A DNA stretch of 15,492 nucleotides from Georgenia sp. GTDB taxonomy: Bacteria; Actinomycetota; Actinomycetes; Actinomycetales; Actinomycetaceae. Under the pieces are notes generated by a model that saw only the letters and a program-made list of their open reading frames with translations, had not been told where the DNA came from and did no database searches. The stretch covers positions 1 to 15,492 of the forward strand of contig DAHVRG010000057.1 of NCBI GenBank assembly GCA_027322565.1. Direction: 5' to 3'. Below, in pieces: positions 1-8,356 of this stretch (position 1 is its first letter; each line of letters begins with the position of its first letter). The translations under genes were made by a program, and so were the position numbers.

Positions 1-553
1 CCCGGACGTGTGCCGCGAGATCGTCGAGCGCGCCGTCACCGAGCTCGGCGGCCTCGACATCCTCGTCAACAACGCCGCGAAGCAGGTGGCCAACGAGAGC
101 CTGGAGGAGACACCCGACGACCAGCTCGTCGAGACGTTCCACGCGAACGTCCTCGCCATGTTCCGGGTGACCAAGGCCGCGCTCACCCACCTCCCACCGG
201 GCTCGGCGATCATCAACACGACATCGGTCCAGGCCTACCAGCCGTCCCCGCCGCTGCTCGACTACGCCTCGACCAAGGCCGCGATCAACAACTTCTCCAA
301 GGGGCTGGCCCAGGAGCTGGCCCCGAAGGGGATCCGCGTCAACGCCGTGGCGCCCGGGCCGTTCTGGACGCCTCTGCAGCCGTCGCACGGGCAGCCGGTC
401 GAGGACCTGCCCGAGTTCGGCCGGAGCACCCCGCTCGGGCGGGCCGGACAACCCACCGAGTGCGCGCCCGCGTACGTGTTCCTCGCCTCCCCGGAGTCGA
501 GCTACGTCGTCGGCGAGACGCTCGCCATCACCGGCGGCTCACCGACGCCCTGA
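1..553 (+). CDS. SDR family oxidoreductase, YghA-like (5' truncated)
   Basis: C-terminal ~183 residues of a short-chain dehydrogenase/reductase; the start and the N-terminal TGxxxGIG dinucleotide-binding loop lie outside the window. Visible family marks are the NNA motif in LDILVNNAAKQ, the catalytic serine in INTTSVQAY, the catalytic YxxxK pair in DYASTKAAI, and the post-active-site PGP in VAPGPFWTPLQPS. The ending (GETLAITGGSPTP) and the VQAYQPSP / FWTPLQPS / TPLGRAGQP segments resemble the YghA/YhdF branch of NADP-dependent aldehyde or alcohol reductases. By family knowledge it is a soluble cytoplasmic NAD(P)(H)-dependent carbonyl reductase; the substrate cannot be read from sequence. The frame is open from base 2 and ends at TGA 551-553, 10 bp before the GH65 gene, so the two are probably co-transcribed. 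Confidence 0.93.
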   Translation, partial: PDVCREIVERAVTELGGLDILVNNAAKQVANESLEETPDDQLVETFHANVLAMFRVTKAALTHLPPGSAIINTTSVQAYQPSPPLLDYASTKAAINNFSKGLAQELAPKGIRVNAVAPGPFWTPLQPSHGQPVEDLPEFGRSTPLGRAGQPTECAPAYVFLASPESSYVVGETLAITGGSPTP

Positions 554-563
554 CGGGCAGCCC

Positions 564-2891
564 GTGACCGCGCCGCACCTCGACGTCGCACCCTGGTCGG
601 TGCGCGAGCCGCACGTCTCCGCAGCGGGACTCGGCGCAGCGGAGGCGATCTTCGCACTGTCCAACGGGTACGTGGGGATCCGCGGCACCCTCGACGAGGT
701 CGAGCCGTGCGTCGAGCGGGGTACCTACCTCGCCGGGGTGCACGAGACCCACCCGCTCGTCTACCCCGAAGGCGGTTACGGGCACTCGGAGGAGGGCCAG
801 GCCATCGTCGCCGTGCCCGATGGCACGCCCCTGCGGCTCGTCGTCGACGGCGCGGCGCTCGACGTCCGCGAGACCGAGCCGGAGGTGCACGAACGCACCC
901 TCGACCTGCGCGGCGGCACCCTCGACCGCCGGGTCCGGTGGCGGGCGCCGTCGGGGACGACGCTGGAGCTGCGCACCCGGCGGCTCGTGTCCCTGACGGA
1001 GCGCTCGGTGTGCGGCATCCGGTACGAGCTCCGCGCGGTGGACGGCCCGGCCCACGTCGTCGTGCGCTCGGAGCTCACGGTCGGGGAGACCCCACCCGAG
1101 GTGGAGAGCGACGACCCCCGGGTCGCCGAGGCGCTCGACAACCCGTTCACGGTGCTCGAGAGCCACCGCTCGCGCACCGGTGGCACGCTCGCGGTGCGGA
1201 CGAGACGCACCGGCATCACGGTGGCCACGTCGATGGAGCACGACGTCGAGGGCGCGGCCACGGTCGAGACCGAGACGGGGGAGGACCAGGTGGTCACCAC
1301 CGTCACCGCCGCGCTCGCGGCCGGCGACCGGCTCGGTCTGACCAAGACCCTCGGCTACGCCTGGTCGCGGGACGCCACGGAGGGGTCCATGGTCGACCGT
1401 GCTGTCGCGGCCGTCCGGTCCGGCCGCGACGGGGGCTGGGAGCGGCTGCTCGCCGACCAGCGGGAGGCGCTCGACGCGTTTTGGGACCGGGCCGACGTCG
1501 AGGTCGACGGCGACCCCGAGCTCCAGCAAGCGCTGCGCTACGACCTGTTCCAGGTGTACTGTGCCGCGGCGCAGACCAGCGACGCCCCGGTGGGGGCGAA
1601 GGGGCTGACCGGCGCCGGTTACAACGGCCACACGTTCTGGGACGTCGAGGGGTTCGTCCTGCCGGTGCTCTCCCTCGTGGCGCCGGCGGCGGCGGAGCGG
1701 CTGCTGCGCTGGCGGGCCTCCACGCTCGACGCGGCCCGGGAGCGGGCCGGGGTCCTGGAGTGGGAGGGCGCGACCTTCGCGTGGCGCACCATCGACGGGC
1801 ACGAGGTCTCCGCCTACTGGCCGGCCAGCACCGCGGCCGTCCACGTCAACGCCGACGTCGCACGCGCGTTCTGGCTGCACGCCGACGTCACCGGTCAGGA
1901 CCTGGACGCGCTCGGCGGCCGGGACGTGCTCGTCGAGACCGCCCGCCTGTGGATGTCCCTGGGACACGAGGACGTCGACGGCGGGTGGCACGTCTTCGGT
2001 GTCACCGGCCCGGACGAGTACACCGGCGTCGTCGACGACAACGTCTTCACCAACCTCATGGCGCGCCGCAACCTCCTCCGGGCCGCGGACGCGTGCGACG
2101 CCGCCCCGGAGCGGGCCCGGCAGCTCGGCGTCACCGACGAGGAGGTGACGGCGTGGCGGCGGGCCGCCGACGCAGTCCACGTCCCGTGGGACGAGCACCG
2201 CGGCGTGCACCCCGCGAACGAGAGCTTCACGACGTACCGCGAGTGGCGCTTCGCCGACAAGCGCGACTCCTACCCCGTCGAGGAGCATCAGCACTACGCC
2301 AAGTTCTACCGCCGCCAGGTGGTCAAGCAGGCGGACCTCGTGCTCGCTCTGTGGTGGTGCCGCGACGACTTCACCGACGAGGAGGTCGCCGCGGACCTCG
2401 AGTACTACGAGGCCCGGACCGTCCGCGACTCCTCCCTCTCCGCCGCGGCCCAGGCGGTGGTGTGTGCCCGGGCGCAGCACCCGGACCTCGCGCTGCGCTA
2501 CCTGCGCGAGGCCGCGCTCGTCGACCTGCGTGACGTCCAGGGCGACACCGCCGAGGGCCTGCACCTCGCGTCCATCGCCGGCGCGTGGCTGGCGCTCGCC
2601 GCCGGGCTCGGCGGGCTGCGGGAGGACCGCGAGCAGCTCGAGCTGGCCCCGCTGCTGCCCACCGGCCTCCGCCGCACCCGCTACCACGTCACCTGGCGTG
2701 GGGCGGTGCTCCGGGTGGAGACGACGGCGGACGGGACGGCGCTCACCCTCCGTGACGGGCCGGGGCCGGTCGCCGTCGTCGACGGTCGGCAGGTTGTGGT
2801 CGACCGCGAGGGCGTGCGCGTCCCGCTGCGGGCGGCTGCACCGCTCCCGGAGGAGCCCACCCAGCCCGTGGGGCGGGAACCGCGGACCTGA
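564..2891 (+). CDS. Glycoside hydrolase family 65 protein (disaccharide phosphorylase/hydrolase)
   Basis: 775 aa, normal length for GH65 (trehalose, kojibiose and maltose phosphorylases and related hydrolases). The N-terminal beta-sandwich begins with FALSNGYVGIRGTLDE (about 30-45). The (alpha/alpha)6 catalytic barrel carries GYNGHTFWDVEGF (352-364), the TGPDEY loop with putative general acid Glu485, KQADLV (Lys588-Gln589), and VRDSSLS (620-626, phosphate-site region). A small C-terminal beta domain follows from about 690. Arg621 sits where many characterised phosphorylases have His (THDSSLS); I recall VRDSSLS as common in the actinobacterial branch, so this is probably clade-specific. The likely reaction is phosphorolysis of an alpha-linked glucose disaccharide to beta-glucose-1-phosphate, but hydrolysis is possible. 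No beta-phosphoglucomutase, the usual partner, is in the window. GTG start chosen because family homology begins within a few residues; the RBS is weak, and the 10-bp gap suggests coupling to the SDR gene. Confidence 0.93.
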   Translation: MTAPHLDVAPWSVREPHVSAAGLGAAEAIFALSNGYVGIRGTLDEVEPCVERGTYLAGVHETHPLVYPEGGYGHSEEGQAIVAVPDGTPLRLVVDGAALDVRETEPEVHERTLDLRGGTLDRRVRWRAPSGTTLELRTRRLVSLTERSVCGIRYELRAVDGPAHVVVRSELTVGETPPEVESDDPRVAEALDNPFTVLESHRSRTGGTLAVRTRRTGITVATSMEHDVEGAATVETETGEDQVVTTVTAALAAGDRLGLTKTLGYAWSRDATEGSMVDRAVAAVRSGRDGGWERLLADQREALDAFWDRADVEVDGDPELQQALRYDLFQVYCAAAQTSDAPVGAKGLTGAGYNGHTFWDVEGFVLPVLSLVAPAAAERLLRWRASTLDAARERAGVLEWEGATFAWRTIDGHEVSAYWPASTAAVHVNADVARAFWLHADVTGQDLDALGGRDVLVETARLWMSLGHEDVDGGWHVFGVTGPDEYTGVVDDNVFTNLMARRNLLRAADACDAAPERARQLGVTDEEVTAWRRAADAVHVPWDEHRGVHPANESFTTYREWRFADKRDSYPVEEHQHYAKFYRRQVVKQADLVLALWWCRDDFTDEEVAADLEYYEARTVRDSSLSAAAQAVVCARAQHPDLALRYLREAALVDLRDVQGDTAEGLHLASIAGAWLALAAGLGGLREDREQLELAPLLPTGLRRTRYHVTWRGAVLRVETTADGTALTLRDGPGPVAVVDGRQVVVDREGVRVPLRAAAPLPEEPTQPVGREPRT

Positions 2892-2923
2892 GGTGCCGTG
2901 CTCGCGGGGGATACTGGCGAGCA

Positions 2924-4126
2924 ATGTCCCCCGACTCCTCACCCCGCCCCGCGCTGCCCCGGGAGATCTGGGTGCTCGCCGGGGCGGCCCTGCTCATCGC
3001 CCTCGGGTACGGGCTCGTCTCGCCGGTGCTCCCGCAGTTCGCGCGCTCCTTCGACGTCTCGGTCGCCGCCGCCTCCTTCGTCGTCAGCGCGTTCTCCCTG
3101 TGCCGGCTGCTCTTCGCCCCCGCGGGCGGTGCGCTCATCACCCGGCTCGGTGAACGGCGGGTGTACCTGGCCGGGCTCCTCATCGTGGCGGCGTCGAGCC
3201 TCGCAACCGCGCTGGCACAGGACTACGTCCAGCTGCTCGTCTTCCGCGGGCTGGGCGGGATCGGCTCGACGATGTTCACCGTCTCGGCGATGGGGCTCAT
3301 CGTCCGGCTCGCCCCGCCGACGGCGCGTGGCAGGGCGTCGTCCCTCTACGCCACGTCCTTCCTCCTGGGCAACATCGGCGGCCCGGTGCTCGGTGGCCTG
3401 CTCGCCGAGCTCGGGCTGCGGGTGCCCTTCGTCGTCTACGCGGTCGCGCTCGTCATCGCCGCCGGAGTCGTGTGGCGCCTGCTCCCGGACGTCGGGAGGG
3501 GCGTGGCCCGGACCCGCGACGAGCACCCGCCCATGCAGCTGGCCGAGGCGCTGCGCGACAGCGCCTTCCGGGCGGCGCTCGTCTCCGGCTTCGCCAACGG
3601 GTGGTCGAACTTCGGGGTGCGGGTCGCGCTGCTCCCGCTCTTCGCGGCGGCGGTGCTCGACGCCGGGCCGTGGTCCGCCGGCGCCGCCCTTGCCCTGTTC
3701 GCGGTGGGCAACGCGCTCGCGCTCAACGTGGCCGGTCGGCAGGCCGACCAGCGCGGGCGCCGGCCCCTCGTCCTCGTCGGCCTCCTCGTCAACGGCGTCT
3801 TCACGGCCGTGCTCGGGCTGTCCGCGAGCGTCGTCGTCGTCCTCGCCGTCTCGGCCCTGGCCGGCGCGGGAGCCGGGTTGCTCAACCCGGCCCAGCAGGC
3901 CACCGTCGCCGACGTCGTCGGGCAGGAGCGCAGCGGCGGGAAGGTGCTCGCCGGGTTCCAGATGGCCCAGGACACCGGGGCGATCCTCGGGCCGGTCCTC
4001 GCCGGGGCGCTCGCCGACGCGTTCGGGTACGGGGTCGCCTTCGCGGTCTCCGGGGCGATCACGCTGCTCGCCGGCGCGGCGTGGCTCGGTGCGCGGGAGA
4101 CGCTCGACCACGCGCGCCGCGGGTGA
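2924..4126 (+). CDS. MFS transporter, DHA1-like (putative exporter)
   Basis: 400 aa, with about twelve hydrophobic segments in two similar halves, typical of the major facilitator superfamily. The loop 2-3 motif A is GGALITRLGERRVYLAG in the N half and recurs as AGRQADQRGRRPLVLVG in the C half. RGLGGIGSTMFTVS matches the motif-B arginine region of proton-coupled antiporters, and GNIGGPVLGGLLAELG resembles the motif C segment of drug:H+ antiporters. By family knowledge it is an inner-membrane proton-driven exporter; the substrate is unknown. ATG 2924 is preceded by a purine-rich GGGGGA about 12 nt upstream, a mediocre site. It follows the GH65 gene by 32 bp on the same strand, so it is likely in the same transcript, and it ends 21 bp from the stop of the convergent NADP-binding protein gene. 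Sugar efflux or drug efflux would both fit. Confidence 0.92.
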   Translation: MSPDSSPRPALPREIWVLAGAALLIALGYGLVSPVLPQFARSFDVSVAAASFVVSAFSLCRLLFAPAGGALITRLGERRVYLAGLLIVAASSLATALAQDYVQLLVFRGLGGIGSTMFTVSAMGLIVRLAPPTARGRASSLYATSFLLGNIGGPVLGGLLAELGLRVPFVVYAVALVIAAGVVWRLLPDVGRGVARTRDEHPPMQLAEALRDSAFRAALVSGFANGWSNFGVRVALLPLFAAAVLDAGPWSAGAALALFAVGNALALNVAGRQADQRGRRPLVLVGLLVNGVFTAVLGLSASVVVVLAVSALAGAGAGLLNPAQQATVADVVGQERSGGKVLAGFQMAQDTGAILGPVLAGALADAFGYGVAFAVSGAITLLAGAAWLGARETLDHARRG

Positions 4127-4147
4127 GCCCGACGAGCGCCTCGGTGG

Positions 4148-4726
4148 TCATCTCACCAGGCCAAACCCCCCGGTCCACGAGATCTTCTCACCCGCGGCGA
4201 GGGTGAGCTGGAGGAAGCCCAGCGCCTCGAGCTCGCGGGCGCGGCGCAGCGAGCCCACGTCGACGGCCTCCAGGCCGCCGGCGGTGACGACCTCGGCGAG
4301 GGCCGCCTTCGCGCCGTCGTCGTCCCCGGCGATGAGGACCGTCTGGGGCAGCGAGCCGACCTGCCCGCTGCTCAGGGTGCCCGCGAAGGTGGTGTTGAAC
4401 GCCTTGAGCACCCGTGACTGCGGCAGGGCCGCTGCGAGCTCGGCGGCAGCGGAGCTGTCGGGCGGCACGGTGAGGGCGTCGAAGGTCTCGAAGTTCAGCG
4501 GGTTGGTGATGTCGACGACGATCCTGCCCGCGAGGTCCGCGCCGTGCTGGGCGAGGACGTCGGTGAGCGCGCGGTAGTACACCGCCAGGACGACGATGTC
4601 ACCGGTGACCGACCGGTCGCCGTCCGAGCTGTCGAGTGTCTCGGCGACGGTGTGTCCACCCCTGGTGACGATCCCGGCGATCGCCTGGCCCATGTTGCCC
4701 TTGCCGATGATGCTGACGGTCGTCAT
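4148..4726 (-). CDS. NAD(P)-binding protein of the F420-dependent NADP reductase fold
   Basis: 192 aa, a single Rossmann domain. The N terminus MTTVSIIGKGNMG carries the GxGxxG dinucleotide fingerprint (G8, G10, G13). VVLAVYY, VDITNPLN and LKAFNTTFAGTL are hallmarks of the NADPH:F420 reductase-like family (PF03807 type), in which the NPLN and AFN segments line the active site. True Fno enzymes transfer hydride between F420 and NADP, but many short relatives have no demonstrated substrate, so a specific name is not justified. The ATG at 4726 has a good Shine-Dalgarno sequence (GAGAGGA, 4734-4740 on the minus strand, 7-nt spacing). It is transcribed divergently from the DUF2254 gene across a 325-bp gap and convergently with the MFS gene (21-bp gap), so it is probably monocistronic. 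Confidence 0.88.
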   Translation of the reverse strand: MTTVSIIGKGNMGQAIAGIVTRGGHTVAETLDSSDGDRSVTGDIVVLAVYYRALTDVLAQHGADLAGRIVVDITNPLNFETFDALTVPPDSSAAAELAAALPQSRVLKAFNTTFAGTLSSGQVGSLPQTVLIAGDDDGAKAALAEVVTAGGLEAVDVGSLRRARELEALGFLQLTLAAGEKISWTGGFGLVR

Positions 4727-5051
4727 GACGTGGTCCTCTCCTCGACGGTCTCCCGATGGGACCGACTATCGCCGCCGACGCCGGCCCCCGCACCCGGGAC
4801 GGACGGGGCCGCCGGGCCGGGTCACCTCTGCGCCGCGGCGCCGCTACCCCCGCACGCCGCTCGTGACGGGAGCCGCGCGGGACGGGGTCGGCAGGTCGAG
4901 CTGACGCCAACCTGCGGGCAGGGCGTCCTCCACCCAGCGACGGACGTGGACGAGCCCGACCGCCACGGCGCCCAACCGATCTGCCCGCAGGATGCGGTGT
5001 CCGGCGGAGCGGGCCAACCTGGGCCTGACACCCGACGGATGGAGGGCGGAC
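4727..5051. other. 325-bp divergent intergenic region, no convincing gene
   Basis: This gap lies between the minus-strand NADP-binding protein gene and the plus-strand DUF2254 gene and should hold both promoters. On the minus strand GATAGT (4765-4770) is a possible weak -10 for the NADP-binding gene, without a recognisable -35. TGGGACCGAC at 4757-4766 matches the left 10 nt of the GGGAC-N4-GTCCC palindrome found at 8466. A 6-bp inverted repeat, GCAGGT (4891-4896) and ACCTGC (4910-4915), lies in the middle. No convincing promoter for the DUF2254 gene was found. Short ORFs here lack a good RBS. Confidence 0.6.
5041..5046 (+). promoter_or_regulatory. Shine-Dalgarno site that sets the DUF2254 start
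   Basis: GGAGGG is placed 5 nt before GTG 5052. The alternative in-frame ATG 4992 would add 20 residues (beginning MRCPAERANLG) with no comparable site, so the GTG is preferred. Confidence 0.7.
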
Positions 5052-6380
5052 GTGGCGCGGCGTGCAGTGCTGACCCGAGAGCTGCGCCTGGCCACGGCGC
5101 GCTACCGCTTCGAGGAGAGCCTCTTCCTGCTGCCCGCGCTGGTGATGGTCGGGGGCATCGCGCTCGCGATCGGGGCCACGGCCGTCGACGACGCGGTCGG
5201 GCACGACGCGCAGGTACCGTTCACGCTCGCGATGAGCAGCAACGCCGCCACCTGGCTGCTGGCGACCGTCGCGGGAGCGATGATCACCACCGTCGGCGTC
5301 GTCTTCTCGCTCACCGTCGTCAGCCTGCAGCTGGCGAGCGACCAGTTCTCCCCGCGGGTGATGCGCTCCTTCATCCGGGACCGGCTCAGCCAGGGCGTGA
5401 TCGGGCTGCTCGTCGGCACCTTCTTCTACTGCGTGCTGGTCCTGCCGAACATCAGCGGTGAGGCCACGGACCCGGCGCCCCGGCTGTCCCTGACGCTCGC
5501 GGTCGTCCTCACCGTGGTGACCGTCGTCGGGATCATCGCCCACCTGGACCACCTCGCCAAGGGGCTCCAGGTCGGCAACCTCGTGCGCGTCATCGGTGTC
5601 GAGGGCGGACGGGTCGTGGCGGCGCTCGGGCGCGTGCCCGCCGGACTGGAACCGGCCGACCCGGAGGACTTCCCGCCGCCGGAGGACGCGACGGTCATCC
5701 GCTGCCGGGTCGACGGTTGGGTCAGCCAGCTGGACGTCCGTCACGTGCTGGGCACCGTCCCCGGCGGCACCGTCGTGCGGCTCGAGACCCGGATCGGCGC
5801 CTACATCCATGCGGGCGAACCGCTCTTCACGGTCTGGCCCGCCCCCGAGGCGCGGGACCGGGAGGGGCTGTCCGCGGCGGTCGAGGTCTCCAACGCCCGG
5901 ACGATGCTGCAGGACGTCGACTTCGCCATCCGGCAGCTCGTCGACATCGGCCTGCGCGCGCTGAGCCCGGCGGTCAACGACCCGACGACCGCCGAGGAGG
6001 TGATCCTGCGGCTCGGGAGCCTCATGCGCAGCGTTCTCACCGAACCGCTCGCGCCGCAGGCGGTGGGGGACTCCGACGGACGAGTGCTCGTGCAGCCGTG
6101 GAACCTCGACCACGACGAGCTCCTCGCCCACGCCTTCGACCAGATCCGGCAGACCTGTCTCGACCAGCCCCACGTCGCGGCGACGCTGCTGCGGGTGCTA
6201 CGCATGCTGGTCAGCCATGTGCGTGCGGAGGGGGACGAGGAGCGGGTCCCGGCCCTCGAGCGGCAGATGAGGCTGCTCCTGGAGTCGCTGGAGGCGCGCG
6301 GGGCAGAGCATCCGGAGGATCTGGCGTACCTCCGCGAGACCGCTTCCGACGAGACGGACCCGGCCGACCACAGCAGGTGA
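5052..6380 (+). CDS. DUF2254 domain-containing membrane protein
   Basis: 442 aa from the preferred GTG start. Four hydrophobic segments occupy the first ~170 residues: LFLLPALVMVGGIALAIGAT, the segment around WLLATVAGAMITTVGVVFSL, VIGLLVGTFFYCVLVLP and LTLAVVLTVVTVVGIIAHL. A soluble C-terminal domain of about 270 residues follows. The stretch LSPAVNDP (304-311), followed by TTAEEVILRLG, and the SLQLASDQFSPRVMRSFIRD loop are the conserved signatures I associate with DUF2254, a predicted inner-membrane family of unknown function. DQFSPRV lies just after the second membrane segment. The soluble part starts with a beta-rich stretch (VIRCRVDGWVSQLDVRHVLG, ending at LFTVWP) that could be a small beta-barrel. 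It stands alone, and is convergent with the ATPase gene. Family assignment is good; no biochemical role can be claimed. Confidence 0.9.
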   Translation: MARRAVLTRELRLATARYRFEESLFLLPALVMVGGIALAIGATAVDDAVGHDAQVPFTLAMSSNAATWLLATVAGAMITTVGVVFSLTVVSLQLASDQFSPRVMRSFIRDRLSQGVIGLLVGTFFYCVLVLPNISGEATDPAPRLSLTLAVVLTVVTVVGIIAHLDHLAKGLQVGNLVRVIGVEGGRVVAALGRVPAGLEPADPEDFPPPEDATVIRCRVDGWVSQLDVRHVLGTVPGGTVVRLETRIGAYIHAGEPLFTVWPAPEARDREGLSAAVEVSNARTMLQDVDFAIRQLVDIGLRALSPAVNDPTTAEEVILRLGSLMRSVLTEPLAPQAVGDSDGRVLVQPWNLDHDELLAHAFDQIRQTCLDQPHVAATLLRVLRMLVSHVRAEGDEERVPALERQMRLLLESLEARGAEHPEDLAYLRETASDETDPADHSR

Positions 6381-6381
6381 T

Positions 6382-6399
6382 GCGGTGTCGGGGCACCGC
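6382..6399. terminator. Hairpin in convergent gap, possible bidirectional terminator
   Basis: GCGGTG (6382-6387) and CACCGC (6394-6399) form a perfect 6-bp stem with a 6-nt loop TCGGGG, starting 2 nt after the DUF2254 stop and lying between two convergent genes. No T-tract follows on either strand, which is common in high-GC actinobacteria, so termination activity is inferred from position and stem only. Confidence 0.4.
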
Positions 6400-6446
6400 G
6401 TTGCGACGCCGTCGGGAAGTGGGCTGTCGGCGGGAGGTGGGGTGGG

Positions 6447-8354
6447 TCAGGTGAGGACCGGGTGGCCGGCTCGGGAGCGGGCGGCCGCGGTGGTGTCGGC
6501 GGCGACCCGGGCCACCTCGGCCCGCTCGGCGCGGCTCGGCCGCACGGCGAGCAGCGCCCACAGGATGCAGGCGAGGTCGACAACCTCCTGCAGCCAGGCA
6601 CCGACGATGGCAGGCAGCATGCCGCCCGCGGCGACCACCATGAGCCCCACGGACATGGCGACCCCGATCCCGATCGCCTGCCAGGCCACCCGCATGGTCC
6701 GCCGGCCGATCTGGACCGCGCGTGCGCTGCGCGAGAGGTCGTCGACGGTGATGACGACGTCGGCGGACTCGCTCGCCGCGCTCGAGCCGCGCGCGCCCAT
6801 CGCCACGCCGACGTCCGCGGCGGACAGCACCGGGGCGTCGTTCACACCGTCCCCGACCATCATCACCGGGTGCGCGGCGGCGGTCCGTACCGCCTCGACC
6901 TTGTCCTCGGGCAGCAGCTCGGCCCGCACGTCGTCGATGCCGGCCTGCTCCGCGATGTGCCGGGCGACGTCCTCGCCGTCACCGGTGAGCATCATCGTCG
7001 TGCGCACCCCGGCGCGGTGGAGGGAGGCCATCGTCGCGCGGGCCTCCGCCCGCAGCTCGTCGGCCAGCGCGAGGTAGCCCGCGTACCGGCCGTCGAGCGC
7101 CACGTGCACGCCGGTCGTCCCGGCGGGTGGGCGGGCCGGCGCGCTGCTCGTCTCCCGCGCGACGAAACGGGCGCTGCCGACGGCGACGACGCATCCGTCG
7201 ACCGTCCCCCGCACCCCGTGCGCCGGGACCTCTGCGACGTCGGTGGCCGCGGGGACGTCCACGCGCTCGGCGCGCGCCCGGTCGACGACAGCCGCGGCGA
7301 GCGGGTGGGAGGAGTACTGCTCCACCGCAGCCGCCAGGGCGAGCAGCTCGCGGCCGTCCAGGCCGCCGGCGACGTGCACCGCGGTGACCCGCGGCTCGCC
7401 GTAGGTGAGCGTGCCGGTCTTGTCGAAGGCCACCGTGCGGATGCGGGCCAGCTGTTCCAGGGTCCCGCTGCTCTTGACGATGACCCCGTTCCGCGCCGAG
7501 CGCGACATCCCACCCATGAACGCGACCGGGGCGGCGATGATGAGCGGGCACGGGGTGGCGACGACGAGCACCTCGGCCATCCGTGACGGGTCACCCGACA
7601 CGACCCAGGCGCCGACGGCGAGTGCGAGCGCACCGAGGGTGAACGGCACGGCGACCCGGTCGGCGAGCCGGACGAACGGCGCCCTGGAGTCCTGGGCCTG
7701 GCGGACGAGCTCGATGATGCGCTGGTACTGGGACTCCGCGGCGGGCGCCGTGGCCCGGACCTCGATGGCCTCACCGCCGTTGACGACGCCGGACAGGACC
7801 TCCTCACCGCGGCTGCGGTCGACCGGGAGGGACTCCCCGGTGAGGGAGGACTCGTCGAGGGTCGCGCCGTCGGACTCGAGGACGCCGTCGACCGGGACGA
7901 CCTCGAAGGGGCGCACCAGCAGGCGGTCGCCGACGGCCACGTCGTCGACCGGGACCTCGGTGATCCGTCCCTCCCGGCCCAGCCGGTGCGCGGTGCTCGG
8001 GGCGTTCTCCAGGAGGCCGGTGAGCTCGCGCCGGGCGCGTCCGGCGGCGTGGACCTCGAGGGCCTCGCCGCCCGCGAGCATGAGGCACACGACCAGCGCC
8101 GCCCAGTACTCACCCACCGCGACGGCGGAGCCGATCGCGGTGACGGCGAGCAGGTCGATGCCGTAGGTCCCGGCGCGCAGGTCCTCCACCATCCCGCGCA
8201 CCTGCATGAGGGCGACGACGACGGCGAAGGCGGAGACGACCCAGCGGGCCGCCCCTGCCGCGCCGGTGAGCTCCAGGGCGCCGCCGAGCAGCCCGACGGC
8301 CACGGTCGCGACGACGACCGGGTAGTCCCGCAGGCCTTCGGCAGTTCTCCGCAT
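6447..8354 (-). CDS. Heavy-metal P1B-type ATPase with TPCPL motif
   Basis: 635 aa integral membrane ATPase. Actuator domain: TGES at 172-175. Phosphorylation site: DKTGTLT with Asp311. Nucleotide-binding domain: the SSHPLA His-Pro pair typical of P1B pumps. Hinge: GDGVNDAP at 501-508. The membrane ion site in M6 reads TPCPL (Cys269) rather than the CPC/CPH/SPC forms of well-studied pumps. The last membrane region contains LQEVVDLACILWALL, whose Asp may be a second ligand. Four hydrophobic segments precede the actuator, two lie around 230-275 and two lie near the C terminus, giving the usual eight. No N-terminal metal-binding domain (GMTCxxC) or His-rich tail is present. It exports, or possibly imports, a metal ion; the ion is not predictable, and a divalent ion (Zn/Cd/Co/Mn-like) is only a guess. 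The start ATG 8354 is forced by an in-frame TAG four codons upstream. Confidence 0.93.
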   Translation of the reverse strand: MRRTAEGLRDYPVVVATVAVGLLGGALELTGAAGAARWVVSAFAVVVALMQVRGMVEDLRAGTYGIDLLAVTAIGSAVAVGEYWAALVVCLMLAGGEALEVHAAGRARRELTGLLENAPSTAHRLGREGRITEVPVDDVAVGDRLLVRPFEVVPVDGVLESDGATLDESSLTGESLPVDRSRGEEVLSGVVNGGEAIEVRATAPAAESQYQRIIELVRQAQDSRAPFVRLADRVAVPFTLGALALAVGAWVVSGDPSRMAEVLVVATPCPLIIAAPVAFMGGMSRSARNGVIVKSSGTLEQLARIRTVAFDKTGTLTYGEPRVTAVHVAGGLDGRELLALAAAVEQYSSHPLAAAVVDRARAERVDVPAATDVAEVPAHGVRGTVDGCVVAVGSARFVARETSSAPARPPAGTTGVHVALDGRYAGYLALADELRAEARATMASLHRAGVRTTMMLTGDGEDVARHIAEQAGIDDVRAELLPEDKVEAVRTAAAHPVMMVGDGVNDAPVLSAADVGVAMGARGSSAASESADVVITVDDLSRSARAVQIGRRTMRVAWQAIGIGVAMSVGLMVVAAGGMLPAIVGAWLQEVVDLACILWALLAVRPSRAERAEVARVAADTTAAARSRAGHPVLT

Positions 8355-8356
8355 AT

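Noticed and set aside
528..2942. 804-codon minus-strand open frame opposite GH65
   Set aside because: Same GC-skew shadow effect; the opposite strand encodes a complete GH65 protein with all family motifs.
4891..4915. Inverted repeat GCAGGT / ACCTGC
   Set aside because: A 6-bp stem with a 13-nt loop is expected by chance at this base composition, and it is not at a recognisable promoter.
4992..5051. Upstream ATG extension of the DUF2254 gene
   Set aside because: GTG 5052 has GGAGGG at proper spacing; the extra 20 residues are unlike a membrane protein N terminus and have no RBS.
4844..5095. Minus-strand frame in the 325-bp gap, with a protein-like C-terminal stretch (RRWVEDALPAGWRQLDLP)
   Set aside because: No convincing RBS for any start; it overlaps the DUF2254 coding start and no family is recognised. 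A decayed gene remnant cannot be excluded.
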